From: a virus
IMG/VR virus record: IMGVR_UViG_3300021074_000083
Location: 1-25,107 of that record
Direction: 5' to 3' (one strand)
DNA: 25,107 nucleotides
In this document: piece after piece, positions 7,186-14,806 of the stretch
How the letters are laid out: the number at the start of each line of letters is the position of its first letter
How positions within the stretch are numbered: position 1 is the first letter of the stretch
The notes under the pieces: model-generated
The model's input: only the letters and a program-made list of their open reading frames with translations
What the model was told of the DNA's origin: nothing
Database searches by the model: none
Program-made: the position numbers and the translations under genes

Positions 7186-8343
7186 TCAGGAGTTGTTGCT
7201 CTTCAAGAGCTTGCACGCCTGGTAGTCCCACGCGCACCCGCCGAGGCGGGCGAGCGAGTAGAACCGAATCTTGGGCGGCGCCGTGTAGGGGTCGCGCAGG
7301 ATCGTCGTGTTGCGATGGATCCCCACCGCATACGCCGAGGCGATGTCCGCCAGGGCGATGGGGTGGCCGCTCGCGCCGATGGCCGGAGCCGAGTCGGACT
7401 CGAGGACGGGCTTGCCGTAGATGCTCCACACGCCATTGCCGTCCACCGTGCACAGCGGCACGTTGGCGTTGCTCGGCAGGGCGAATGCGGTCGCGACGGC
7501 GAGGGTGCCCGGAGCCATGATCCACTTCGCGCGGCTGCGGTACTTGACCGGCAGCGCGAAGTACAGCGTGATGAAGTTGCTGTTGAGGATGGCCGCGCTC
7601 GACGCGCTCTGAATGACCGTGTAGGCGCTGGTCTCGGCAAACAGGCCCTTGATCTTGGTGGAGCCGTTGCCGGCCACGGCGTCGGCGCCGGCCTGCTCCA
7701 TGACGTCTTCGTACATCCAGCCCATGAGCTGCTGCTCGGCACCGGCCACGCTATCGAGGTACTGCTGCGTGGCACGCTGGTCCGAGTAGTAGTCGTAGCA
7801 GATGAGGCTTGGGCTGGTGAACGTCGTCGCGTTCTGCTCCGAGCGGGCACCGGCCTCGGTCGCGTTGGCGACGACGCCGTGGGCGCTCTTGTACGGCAGG
7901 AGCAGGGTCGTGTCGCCGGTCATGTTGAAGACGGTCGCGTTGCCGAAGATCGGGTCGTTCTTGCGGATCAGCTCGATCAGAGCGGCGTGCTCGGGCTCGG
8001 GCACGATGAAGCCGCCGTTGGCGTCAGTGGTCGACATGGAGGCGTCGCGGATCGTGCCGGTCCTGAGGTAGTCGTAGAACGCCTGACGTGCGGCGTCCTT
8101 CGGGTCGATGGCCGGCTCGCCGACGATCGGCGCGGTGCCGCGGGCGATGGAGGCGCGCAGCTCGACGAGCTCGGCCTCCTTGACCTTGCCGGCCGCATCC
8201 TCGAGCGCGTGGATCTGGCCCATGAGGGACATGATCTCGTCGCGCTCGTCGGGCGTCCGGTCTTCCTTTGCGGTCAGCTCGGTGACGCGACGCTGAAGAC
8301 GCTCGGCATCGGCCTCCAACTGCCGGTAGTCGAAGTAGCCCAT
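7186..8343 (-). CDS. Major capsid protein, HK97 fold
   Basis: This 385-residue protein starts at an ATG with an excellent GGGAGGT site six bases upstream, the strongest ribosome binding site seen in the window, as suits the most abundant virion protein. Residues about 5-75 form a charged coiled coil (LEADAERLQRRVTELTAKED), the scaffold-like delta domain that HK97-type proteins lose during maturation. The mature part likely begins near residues 95-110, where DASMSTTDANGGFIVPEPE has the usual HK97 start flavour. After that come E-loop, P- and A-domain-like segments, including GLFAETSAY, WIMAPGTLAVATAFA and GKPVLESDSAPA. A ClpP-like protease encoded immediately upstream is the expected processing enzyme. 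No separate scaffold gene is seen, which agrees with a fused delta domain. Confidence 0.93.
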   Translation of the reverse strand: MGYFDYRQLEADAERLQRRVTELTAKEDRTPDERDEIMSLMGQIHALEDAAGKVKEAELVELRASIARGTAPIVGEPAIDPKDAARQAFYDYLRTGTIRDASMSTTDANGGFIVPEPEHAALIELIRKNDPIFGNATVFNMTGDTTLLLPYKSAHGVVANATEAGARSEQNATTFTSPSLICYDYYSDQRATQQYLDSVAGAEQQLMGWMYEDVMEQAGADAVAGNGSTKIKGLFAETSAYTVIQSASSAAILNSNFITLYFALPVKYRSRAKWIMAPGTLAVATAFALPSNANVPLCTVDGNGVWSIYGKPVLESDSAPAIGASGHPIALADIASAYAVGIHRNTTILRDPYTAPPKIRFYSLARLGGCAWDYQACKLLKSNNS

Positions 8344-8347
8344 GGGG

Positions 8348-9106
8348 CTACCTCCCTTCTCTTCGGAGACTGCGGAAGTACCCGGGCGAGTGCACCTGAT
8401 CCCGGACCAGCGGTTCCTTTACGTACTGCGCGCCTTCGGGTCCGTAACCCACCTCGGCGGTGCCTTCTGTGGTGACGCGGGCGAGGGCATCCGGAACGTG
8501 CCGGTAGCCCAGACTCTTGAAGTCGAAGCGCGAGAGCGCCGCGGCCTTGACCGGCGCGGCCACGCTGTCTGCGTAGCCCGCGGCCTCCGCCTCGGCGGCC
8601 GTGTACCAGGTCTCGGCGGCCATGGCCTCGAGGATCGCCTCGGGGGCCAGGCCGGTCTTGCGCTCGTACACGCCGAGGATGGTGCCCTTGACCTTGTCGA
8701 GCACCTCGGCCATCTGCCGCATGTCGGCGCTCGTTCCCATAGCCATGCCATAGGGGTCGTGGATCATGAACAGCGCGTTGGCCGCCATCTCCACGGTGTC
8801 TCCGGCGAGCGCGACCACGCTGGCGATGGAGGCGGCGAGGCCCTCTACGTGACTCGTGACTCTCGCCGGGTGCCGCTGGATCGCGTTGTAGATCGCCTGA
8901 CCGTCGAAGACGCTGCCGCCTGGGGAGTTGATGTGCAAGGCGATGTGGTCGACCTGCAGAGCCGCGAGGTCCTCGACGAACTGCTTCGCCGTGAGGCCCT
9001 CGCCCCAGATGTTCCCGCCGATCTCCTCATAGATCCAGATGTCGGCGGAGCCGCCGCTCGCAGCCTTGATCTCGTACCACTGACGTTCTGTCTTGCCTGT
9101 CTTCAT
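8348..9106 (-). CDS. ClpP-like prohead protease
   Basis: This 252-residue serine protease of the ClpP/S14 type should cleave the delta domain from the capsid protein during prohead maturation. The start chosen is the ATG at 9104-9106, preceded by GAGGAG nine bases upstream; an earlier in-frame ATG pair has no site. The core carries HINSPGGSVFDG (residues 59-69), the oxyanion-loop signature; GLAASIASV with the likely nucleophile Ser93; and MIHDPYG with the likely catalytic His116. The third catalytic residue cannot be fixed by eye. The stop TAG lies inside the ribosome binding site of the capsid gene, so translation of the two is probably coupled. The gene order portal, structural genes, protease, capsid is standard apart from the two structural genes inserted between portal and protease. 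Confidence 0.92.
   Translation of the reverse strand: MKTGKTERQWYEIKAASGGSADIWIYEEIGGNIWGEGLTAKQFVEDLAALQVDHIALHINSPGGSVFDGQAIYNAIQRHPARVTSHVEGLAASIASVVALAGDTVEMAANALFMIHDPYGMAMGTSADMRQMAEVLDKVKGTILGVYERKTGLAPEAILEAMAAETWYTAAEAEAAGYADSVAAPVKAAALSRFDFKSLGYRHVPDALARVTTEGTAEVGYGPEGAQYVKEPLVRDQVHSPGYFRSLRREGR
8350..8356 (-). promoter_or_regulatory. Strong ribosome binding site of capsid gene
   Basis: GGGAGGT on the minus strand, six bases before the capsid ATG, overlaps the last codons and TAG stop of the protease gene. The terminating ribosome would sit on the Shine-Dalgarno sequence. Confidence 0.8.
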
Positions 9107-9150
9107 GGCCGCCTTCTCCTCACGGGAGTGGTCACGGTCCATCATGTGAG

Positions 9151-9161
9151 GGCTGTCACCC
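9151..9161 (-). promoter_or_regulatory. Recurrent intergenic GTCACCC motif, copy 2
   Basis: The plus strand reads GGCTGTCACCC in the 58-base gap before the protease gene. The flanking GTG and CAC on the transcript could form a short stem around it. It shares eleven bases with the copy at 12256. Confidence 0.45.
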
Positions 9162-9164
9162 ACG

Positions 9165-9839
9165 CTACTTCTCCAGCTCTGCGTGGCTGCCGAGCGTGTC
9201 ACACTCGATGTGCGCGTCAACGAACAGCAGGCCGCACTTGTTCTGACCGGCGTTGTAGGTGTCGGCGGCGTTGCTGGAGTTGCGGAAGAGGCGACCCATG
9301 AGGATGGAGCTGAGCCCGTCGGCCCCGGCGCCCGGCGTGATGTGCGCGAACTCGGAGAGGTAGTGCTGCCAGGCGACGACGTTGGCCTCGGCAGGGAGCT
9401 TTTCGACCGTGTAGATGGTCGTGGTGTCCGGGTAGACGACGCCGATCTTGGCCCATGCGTACTCAAGGCCCCAGCGCGGCGCGGCGTCGGTGTCGTTGAC
9501 GGTGCCGACCCAATGCACGTGCATCTCGATGTCGGTGCCGAGCTTCCAGGCGTGCGGCATCTGCATGGCAAAGAAGACTTCTTTCTCGTTCTCTGCGGCC
9601 ACGTCATCGAACGAGTAGGCATAGATGCCGCGACTCGTGCCGGCGAGGTCGTCCATGTATTTCTCGAAGGCCGGGGCGTTGTTGCCCTGCGTGCGTGCGT
9701 TCGGCGCCACGCGGAGGTCTTCCCAGTAGGTGGCGGCGCCGTGCAGGACGAGCGTGCCGTCGGCCTCGAACTCGGCGTAGTCGGTGCCGCCGGCGATGGG
9801 ATGGTGGTGGTCACGCAGGCCGGGGACGATGAGGCTCAT
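9165..9839 (-). CDS. Conserved phage structural protein, unknown role
   Basis: This 224-residue protein follows the repeat-bearing structural gene by one base. I recognise a pattern that recurs in many phages: an aromatic WEDLRV near the N-terminus (residues 39-44), then MQMPHAWKLGTDIEMHVHWVG (middle), then LEYAWAKIG, and a C-terminal FVDAHIECDTLGSHAE. The sequence is beta-rich and has several exposed His and Trp residues. Families of this kind are found near capsid or tail genes and are usually listed without function. A virion surface role (decoration or receptor contact) is an inference from the beta-rich sequence and its place beside another repeat-bearing structural gene. Confidence 0.72.
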   Translation of the reverse strand: MSLIVPGLRDHHHPIAGGTDYAEFEADGTLVLHGAATYWEDLRVAPNARTQGNNAPAFEKYMDDLAGTSRGIYAYSFDDVAAENEKEVFFAMQMPHAWKLGTDIEMHVHWVGTVNDTDAAPRWGLEYAWAKIGVVYPDTTTIYTVEKLPAEANVVAWQHYLSEFAHITPGAGADGLSSILMGRLFRNSSNAADTYNAGQNKCGLLFVDAHIECDTLGSHAELEK

Positions 9840-9840
9840 C

Positions 9841-10638
9841 TCAGCTCCCCTTCATCTGCGACGCGGACACAACGGCCGAGGTGCCGCCCGTACGGATGAA
9901 CTTCGCGGCGACGGCCATGGCCTTGCTCCACACGCCGGAGTCGCCGATGTTCACGAGATGCCCGTTGGTCGTGGTCGGCGCCGAGTTGTCGAAGGTCACG
10001 CGGCAGGGCGCCGTCTCGTTCGTCCAGAAGACGTGCGTGGTGTCGGCGTGGAGGGCGCCGAACTTGACGCCGCCGCTGGTCGCATCCACGGTGAGCGCCT
10101 GGTCCGCCTCGGTCGCGTTCGGCACGAGGTTGTGAGGCTCGCGACCGAGCAGCGTGACCAGCATGTCGAGGACCGCGTTGTCGGTCGACGACAGTTCCGC
10201 CGTCACCACGTCGGCGTTCGTGAGAGCGCGGACGGCGGGGCCGGCGAGCACCTTCACGTCGAGGCCGTTGCGATCCGCGTCGATGGCGGAGACGGTCGGC
10301 TGCGCCGTGACCGTCGTGCCCTTGGCCGCGCCCGCGATGGCGGTGACGCTCGTGGGGTCCGTGATCGTGTGGCCGATCATCGCCGTGCCGGCGCCGAGCT
10401 TGCCGATCTCGGCGGTGCCGGCGCCGAGCTTGCCGATCTCGGCGGTGCCCGCTGCCAGCTTGCCGATCTCGGCGGTGCCGGCCGCAAGGGTCACGGTCTC
10501 GGCGACCTCGATCGTCGCTCCAGTGATGGTCGCACCCTCGACGTACACGCTAGGTGACCAGGTGCCATCGCCGTTGTCGTGCACATTCCCGGGGACGACT
10601 CCCTCGGGGGTTGAGATTGGGGTGGTTCTGTCTGCCAT
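9841..10638 (-). CDS. Putative virion protein with 10-residue repeats
   Basis: This 265-residue protein begins one base after the portal stop. Residues about 48-88 hold four near-identical 10-residue units of the type (A/G)AGTAEIGKL, a beta-helix or coil-like repeat found in fibre shafts and collar proteins. The N-terminus (GNVHDNGDGTWSPSVYVEGATITGATIEVAETV) also looks like regular beta-strand repeats. The C-terminal half (residues about 185-265) contains ALHADTTHVFWTNETAPCRVTF and NGHLVNIGDSGVWSKAMAVA, resembling a globular beta domain. I suggest a head fibre, decoration or collar protein because it sits between portal and protease. No family name is certain, and a tail-fibre-like receptor-binding role is also possible. 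Confidence 0.65.
   Translation of the reverse strand: MADRTTPISTPEGVVPGNVHDNGDGTWSPSVYVEGATITGATIEVAETVTLAAGTAEIGKLAAGTAEIGKLGAGTAEIGKLGAGTAMIGHTITDPTSVTAIAGAAKGTTVTAQPTVSAIDADRNGLDVKVLAGPAVRALTNADVVTAELSSTDNAVLDMLVTLLGREPHNLVPNATEADQALTVDATSGGVKFGALHADTTHVFWTNETAPCRVTFDNSAPTTTNGHLVNIGDSGVWSKAMAVAAKFIRTGGTSAVVSASQMKGS
10381..10500 (-). repeat. Four tandem 30-bp coding repeats
   Basis: Units at 10381-10410, 10411-10440, 10441-10470 and 10471-10500 repeat with exact 30-bp spacing; the first three share nearly all bases, for example TTGCCGATCTCGGCGGTGCC across each junction, and the fourth is diverged. They encode the 10-residue repeats of the structural protein. Near-identity at DNA level suggests recent expansion. 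Confidence 0.85.
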
Positions 10639-10639
10639 G

Positions 10640-12205
10640 TCAGCCCTCCTCGAGGGTATCGCTCAGGGTTTCTCGGATGAAGCCGGCCACGTCGAAGGGC
10701 TCGCCGGCCAGGGCGTAGGCGTCGATCACGGGCGCCAGCAGGTCGCGGGCGAAGCGTTCCGTTCCCTTGGAGTTGCGTCCGCGTTCCGCGTCGTCGGCTG
10801 CCTTGGCGCGGATGCGCTCGGCGGCGTCCGCGAGGAAGGGCGCGAGAATCGCAGATGTCGGTAGCCGCTCGGGGGGCGCGTCGCCGCCCGCCCCGACAGA
10901 GAACGATCCACCCGAGGACGACATCCCCGAAGACGACCTCCCAGACGCTGTCGGCGCCGAGGACAGCTCCGCGGGCGCCGACCCGGTGATCACGCCGTCC
11001 TCCCCGACGGTGCCGAGGTTGAGCTCGGCGAGCGGCACATCGAGGCCGGGGACTGGATTCATGTCCTCCTGCGACCTAGCCTCGTTGCGGAGCATGACGC
11101 CGGCTCGTACCAGCGCCGCCTCTCCCTCGGTGCGGGTCTTGTAGTCGCCGCGCAGCAGGCCGTCGAGGTTGAACTTCACGTAGTACCCCGGATCACCGGA
11201 GAACAGCTTGTGGCGCACGACGCGCTCGGTGTTCGTGCAGATGGGGGCGATGCAGTGCTTCCCCAGGGCGAGGTCCTGCTGCTCTGAGTTCGAGTACGTG
11301 CCGTTCGTGAGGTCCTGCACCATGGCCATGGGCACGCGGAACACGGAGCAAATCTGCTGGAGCTGCCAGCGGAGCTGCTCGACGAGCTGCGCATCCTTCA
11401 TCGTCAGCGGGTTCTGCTTGTACTTGAGGCCGCGGTCGAAGACCCTGAGCTCGCCCGCCTTGAAGATGCCGGCGAAGCCCTTCATCTGCTCGCTGATCGC
11501 CTCAAAGTCGGGGTCGGAGAGCGTGTTCTCGGTCTCCAGGTAGCCGGGGAAGTGGTTGCCGTTGCCGAGCAGGCGGGCAAAGAACTGCTCGCTGCCAATG
11601 GCCACGCCGATGCTTTCACTGATCAGGTCAATGAGGGACTTCGCCTGCAGCGGCGAGCGCAGCACCGGGCCCTTGAAGTGGAGCACGTCCCGCATTTGGT
11701 ACATGCCCGCCGGGGTGAGGTCGTCGCCGCCGTACTCGTACCAGGCTCCGTGCGTGTCGCGGTCCACTCGAAGCAGCGGGTTCACACCGTACAGCGGCCA
11801 TATCTCGGTGGGCCGTTTGCCCTGCCACACGATGCGGGCGTAGGCGTTGCCGGTGATGTCCTCGGTGAGCTGCTTCCAGCGCCAGAACTCGCCGGCCGTC
11901 ATGAGGTCGTTCGGGCCGATCGCCAGCAAGCGGTACGCCGCATGCTGTTCGTCGGGCACCCGGTCACGTCCACTTCGGGAGAAGACGCCGAGCGGCAGAC
12001 TCGAAAAGCTTTCAGAGCGCACGATCAGGCAGGAAAGCACAGCGGTGGCGCGCAGCGAGCTCTCCTGCGTCACGCGGATGCCGCTCGATGAGACGGCGGC
12101 GAGCGCCCCGTAGAAAGCGCGGAGCACGTTGTCGTCGCCGATGCCCCACTCCTCTTCGGCCTGGTCCTTCGTCGCGGTGAACCAGCGCAGCGGATTCAAG
12201 CTCAA
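10640..12205 (-). CDS. Portal protein
   Basis: This 521-residue protein forms the dodecameric ring for DNA entry and exit. It starts at a TTG (12203-12205) preceded by an AGAGGG-like site in the short gap after the large terminase gene. The sequence has the HK97-family course: an N-terminal segment SSLRATAVLSCLIVRSESFSSLPL (around residues 49-72), then WRWKQLTEDITGNAYARIVW, a central wing region with GYLETENTLSDPDFEAI and the clip/stem stretch EQLRWQLQQICSVFRVPMAM followed by GTYSNSEQQDLAL (near residues 306-318). From about residue 425 a low-complexity Ser/Gly linker (SAPTASGRSSSGMSSSGG) leads to a helical C-terminal segment. That C-terminal extension, about 100 residues beyond the usual core, is variable among phages and may contact packaged DNA or scaffold. 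Confidence 0.92.
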   Translation of the reverse strand: MSLNPLRWFTATKDQAEEEWGIGDDNVLRAFYGALAAVSSSGIRVTQESSLRATAVLSCLIVRSESFSSLPLGVFSRSGRDRVPDEQHAAYRLLAIGPNDLMTAGEFWRWKQLTEDITGNAYARIVWQGKRPTEIWPLYGVNPLLRVDRDTHGAWYEYGGDDLTPAGMYQMRDVLHFKGPVLRSPLQAKSLIDLISESIGVAIGSEQFFARLLGNGNHFPGYLETENTLSDPDFEAISEQMKGFAGIFKAGELRVFDRGLKYKQNPLTMKDAQLVEQLRWQLQQICSVFRVPMAMVQDLTNGTYSNSEQQDLALGKHCIAPICTNTERVVRHKLFSGDPGYYVKFNLDGLLRGDYKTRTEGEAALVRAGVMLRNEARSQEDMNPVPGLDVPLAELNLGTVGEDGVITGSAPAELSSAPTASGRSSSGMSSSGGSFSVGAGGDAPPERLPTSAILAPFLADAAERIRAKAADDAERGRNSKGTERFARDLLAPVIDAYALAGEPFDVAGFIRETLSDTLEEG

Positions 12206-12255
12206 ACTGTCGCCCTCTCAGGCCGCTCTACGGGATGCGGCTTCTACTCTGCGGG

Positions 12256-12270
12256 GGCTGTCACCCGAGG
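12256..12270 (-). promoter_or_regulatory. Recurrent intergenic GTCACCC motif, copy 1
   Basis: The plus strand reads GGCTGTCACCCGAGG, overlapping the stop codon of the large terminase gene (12261-12263) at the head of the 55-base gap before the portal. The stretch 12253-12265 (GGGGGCTGTCACC) agrees at about ten of thirteen positions with the L5 stoperator consensus as I remember it. Confidence 0.45.
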
Positions 12271-13751
12271 GAGATGGTGCGCACGCCACCGGTCGCGGCG
12301 AAGCTCGGGCCGGCGTCCGCCTGCGCCTCGGCAAGGAAGGTCGCCATGGCCAGCGCCACAGCGCCGTCGATCTTCTCGGCCTTGCTTGCTTTGCCGAGCC
12401 TCCAGCCCATCGGCTCGCGGGGCATCTCGATGGCGTTGAGGATGTGCTCTTTGATGGACGTGCCGCGGCCGGCGCGCAGACGCCCGGTGCGCACGAGCTC
12501 GCGGAGCGTCGCAGAGGCCGGGCACATGCGCGTGTTCGTCTGCCCGAACTCTTCGACGGGGATGCCGTGGTGGCGCTCCAGGCGCTGCATGAGAAGGAGC
12601 AGGCGGTTGGGGTCGAAGGCGATGCGCGCCACATTGCGCGTGCGGCAGAGTCCGGCGATGAACTCCTCGATCTCGTCGAGGTCGTAGTAGCCGGTGTCCT
12701 GCGGAGGTTCGTCGTAGATGTAGGGCTCGACGTGGTGCGTGCCGCCCGGATCACGGCGGTCGACGACGATGGCGAAGCAGTCTCCCTTGTTGGCGCCGTC
12801 CACGGCTATCACGCAGGGTTCATCGGGCTCGACCACGGGCGGCTTCTGGCATTGCTTCCACTCGCCCCAGCGGAAGGCGCGGCTGGCGTCACTCGTCAAC
12901 GGAAAGCGGTTCAGGTGGTACTGCTCGAACTGGGCGAGCGTGAGGCGCCTGTACTCGTCACGCAGGTACTCCCCAGTGATCCACGGCGCGATGTTGACGG
13001 ATCGCCATACCTTGGGATCGCCGGCGGCCTGATTGTCGCGGGCGCCCTGCCAGTAGAGGTAACCGCGGGGATCCTTCTTGATCGCCGCGAGCCACTCCCA
13101 CAGCGGCCCCATGCGGGTCGGCCCGGCGGTCGTGATGCCGATGGTGAGCGGCTCCTCACGGCCGCCCATGCCGCTTCGCAGAGCGTTGACCACGTCCATG
13201 TTCGGGTACGTGTGCGGCTCGTCGCAGATGGCGATGCGCGGGTGGATCGCCTGACCTGCGGCCGTCTTGTGGGGGATCACGTAGAACTTGGCGTCGATCT
13301 CGGGGATGTGGATCACGTTCTTGTAGACCTTCGCCAACTCCTTGAGAAGCGGGTTCTGCTCGACCATGGAGCTGGCGAAGCCGAGGATGAGGCGCGCCTG
13401 GTCTTCGTCGAAGGCGAGCGCCACGACCTCCTGCCCAACGACGGGCTCCATGAAGAGGAAGTACAGCGCGAGGCCGGCGGTGATCGTCGTCTTGGCGTGC
13501 TTCCTCGGCAGGCCGATAAGGGCCTCCGTGTACTTGCGCCGGCCGTACCTGTCGAGCGTCCCAAAGATGGGCTCAACGATGTGCTCGCTGGCGTAGTCGG
13601 GGAGGATGAACGGCTGCCCCGCCCAGCGGTCGTCTACGAGGCGGAGCTGCGTGCGGAAGAAGGCGTCGACCAGGAGCGGCCCTAGCTCCGCCCTCGTGAC
13701 GCGGCCGCCGACCGCCTCAAGGATCGTCTCTCGGAGGTCGCTGGCTCTCAC
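12261..13751 (-). CDS. Terminase large subunit
   Basis: This 496-residue ATPase-nuclease packages DNA through the portal. It starts at GTG overlapping the small subunit stop (GTGA). The N-terminal ATPase shows Walker A GLPRKHAKTT (residues 80-89), Walker B IAICDE (173-178) and the coupling motif TTAG (208-210). The C-terminal nuclease shows acidic residues at D318 (VIAVDGA), D380 (IAFDPNR) and D462 (KIDGAVALA), the RNase H-like triad. The overall pattern resembles the HK97/P27-associated terminase group, whose members often make cohesive ends with 3' overhangs. The gene is preceded by a P27-type small subunit, the expected partner. Confidence 0.95.
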   Translation of the reverse strand: MRASDLRETILEAVGGRVTRAELGPLLVDAFFRTQLRLVDDRWAGQPFILPDYASEHIVEPIFGTLDRYGRRKYTEALIGLPRKHAKTTITAGLALYFLFMEPVVGQEVVALAFDEDQARLILGFASSMVEQNPLLKELAKVYKNVIHIPEIDAKFYVIPHKTAAGQAIHPRIAICDEPHTYPNMDVVNALRSGMGGREEPLTIGITTAGPTRMGPLWEWLAAIKKDPRGYLYWQGARDNQAAGDPKVWRSVNIAPWITGEYLRDEYRRLTLAQFEQYHLNRFPLTSDASRAFRWGEWKQCQKPPVVEPDEPCVIAVDGANKGDCFAIVVDRRDPGGTHHVEPYIYDEPPQDTGYYDLDEIEEFIAGLCRTRNVARIAFDPNRLLLLMQRLERHHGIPVEEFGQTNTRMCPASATLRELVRTGRLRAGRGTSIKEHILNAIEMPREPMGWRLGKASKAEKIDGAVALAMATFLAEAQADAGPSFAATGGVRTISLG

Positions 13752-14251
13752 TTTCCCGAAGCGATCTGCGCCACGATCGCCTCAGCGATGCCGGAGTGGA
13801 GGTCCTTCATGAGGCTCTGGCCGGCGAGCCGCAGGAGCCCGGCGCGCAGACGAGCGACGAAGGTAAGCGCGTACTGGTCGGCGATTCGCAGGTAGAACGT
13901 GCCCTCGTCGCGTGCCACCTTGAGCATGGGATTCACCTTGGGTCCGAACGGCGTCTCAACCACCATGCCGTCCCGCTCGATGTACTCCTGCGCCTGCTGG
14001 TGCCGGTACAGTGACCAAGCCATCATGCGCAGCGCCTCAAGGTCCGTGTCGTTCAGGCGCCCGGCGAGCTCGCCGACGGCGCGCGTGAAGATGTCGCGGG
14101 GCAGGCCCTGAGGCAGCTCCCCGGCGATGACCTCGGCAAGGCCGGGCTCGACGACCTGCGGCACGACCTTCGTGGTCTTCTGGCCCTGCTGCGGGGCGTG
14201 CCCGGTGCCGCGCCGAGCGCGGCTGGGTTCCGGTTTGCGACCGCGCGTCAT
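13748..14251 (-). CDS. Terminase small subunit, P27 family
   Basis: This 167-residue protein binds phage DNA and guides the large subunit to the packaging start. The N-terminus is typical of the family (MTRGRKPEPSRARRGTGHAP). The core has LEALRMMAWSLYRHQQAQEYIERDG, then GMVVETPFGPKVNPMLKVARDE, and a C-terminal helix around DQYALTFVARLRAGLLRLAG. P27-type subunits contain 'G....NP....A......' around this position, which is clearly present (PKVNPMLKVARDE). It overlaps both neighbours by four bases, with the upstream zinc-finger gene (ATGA) and the terminase large gene (GTGA), so the three are likely translated together. Confidence 0.9.
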   Translation of the reverse strand: MTRGRKPEPSRARRGTGHAPQQGQKTTKVVPQVVEPGLAEVIAGELPQGLPRDIFTRAVGELAGRLNDTDLEALRMMAWSLYRHQQAQEYIERDGMVVETPFGPKVNPMLKVARDEGTFYLRIADQYALTFVARLRAGLLRLAGQSLMKDLHSGIAEAIVAQIASGK

Positions 14252-14628
14252 GGCGAGACGTCGCGGAAGTAGCGTTGCAGGGCGGCCTCGATCGCGTCGG
14301 CCATGCCCGCGCAGCGCCAGGCGAACTGGCGGCGAGCCTCGACGCCGAGGCGGCGGTAGGAAACGACCAGGAGAAGGGTCTCGTGCACGGCGGAGAGCAC
14401 CTGGTCGTCGGGTTCAGCGGATCGGCCCACGAGGAAAGCCTCGACGACCGCGGCGTCAGGAGCCTCCGGCGAGTTGGCCGAGTCGGCGCCGAAGACTGCA
14501 CGTTTGGCGCGGCCCGCGGCGATCCTGCAGCTATCGCGGCAGTAGCGGCGCCGTCGGCCGGTCACCGCTGCAGCCGGAAGATCACCCCCGCAGAACTGAC
14601 AAATGCTGATTTCAAGTTTGGGCGCCAC
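14248..14628 (-). CDS. Zinc-finger protein at start of packaging operon
   Basis: This 126-residue protein starts at GTG (14626-14628). The N-terminal 40 residues hold ICQFCGGDL and YCRDSCR, a C-x2-C ... C-x3-C zinc knuckle with basic spacer (TGRRRRY). The rest is helical, with AVHETLLLVVSYRRLGVEARRQFAWRCAGMADAIEAALQRYF. In this position HK97-type phages often carry an HNH endonuclease needed for cos cleavage, but I see no HNH residues here. The protein could bind DNA near cos or regulate the late operon. It has a four-base overlap with the terminase small subunit gene, so it belongs to the packaging module. Start choice rests on the frame and on lack of an in-frame ATG. Confidence 0.7.
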   Translation of the reverse strand: MAPKLEISICQFCGGDLPAAAVTGRRRRYCRDSCRIAAGRAKRAVFGADSANSPEAPDAAVVEAFLVGRSAEPDDQVLSAVHETLLLVVSYRRLGVEARRQFAWRCAGMADAIEAALQRYFRDVSP

Positions 14629-14639
14629 TCGCCCATGGT

Positions 14640-14670
14640 GCGTTTCGTGTCACCGGGGGGGGCGTTTCGT
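14640..14670 (-). repeat. GCGTTTCGT direct repeats around a G8 tract
   Basis: GCGTTTCGT occurs at 14640-14648 and again at 14662-14670, exactly 22 bp apart (about two helical turns). Between them lies GTGTCACC followed by eight G (14655-14662). The site is immediately before the packaging genes, where a cos site or terminase-binding site is expected in a phage with this terminase type. It may instead be an operator for the late operon. Confidence 0.5.
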
Positions 14671-14784
14671 AACAGCGTGGCTAGACCCCGACTCCCCAGA
14701 ATCGGGGGAATACATGCGGAGGGGTAGGCAGGGTCGGCGTTGCGCGACTGCCGTGATGCGAGGGGGTACCCGGTGCCGTCACTC

Positions 14785-14806
14785 AGTTGGACGCGAGTTG
14801 GACGCG
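14785..14806. repeat. Left outer integrase arm-type sites (two copies)
   Basis: AGTTGGACGCG is repeated twice in tandem with 11-bp spacing. The same 9-base core, TTGGACGCG, occurs twice with 11-bp spacing on the other side of the putative attachment core (15042-15061). Paired repeats on both sides of a core are typical of arm-type binding sites. Confidence 0.65.

Noticed and set aside
7102-8475. A 457-codon plus-strand frame opposite the capsid gene
   Set aside because: It is an antisense shadow with biased composition; the capsid gene is certain.
10381-10500. CRISPR array or regulatory repeats at 30-bp period
   Set aside because: The repeats are tandem without spacers and stay in frame, coding 10-residue units of a structural protein.
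14248-14628. HNH endonuclease at the terminase module
   Set aside because: The Cys knuckles are there, but no His-Asn-His arrangement can be found.
14686-14707. Terminator from the CCCCGA/TCGGGG inverted repeat
   Set aside because: Only six base pairs with a ten-base loop and no T-run; too weak to call.
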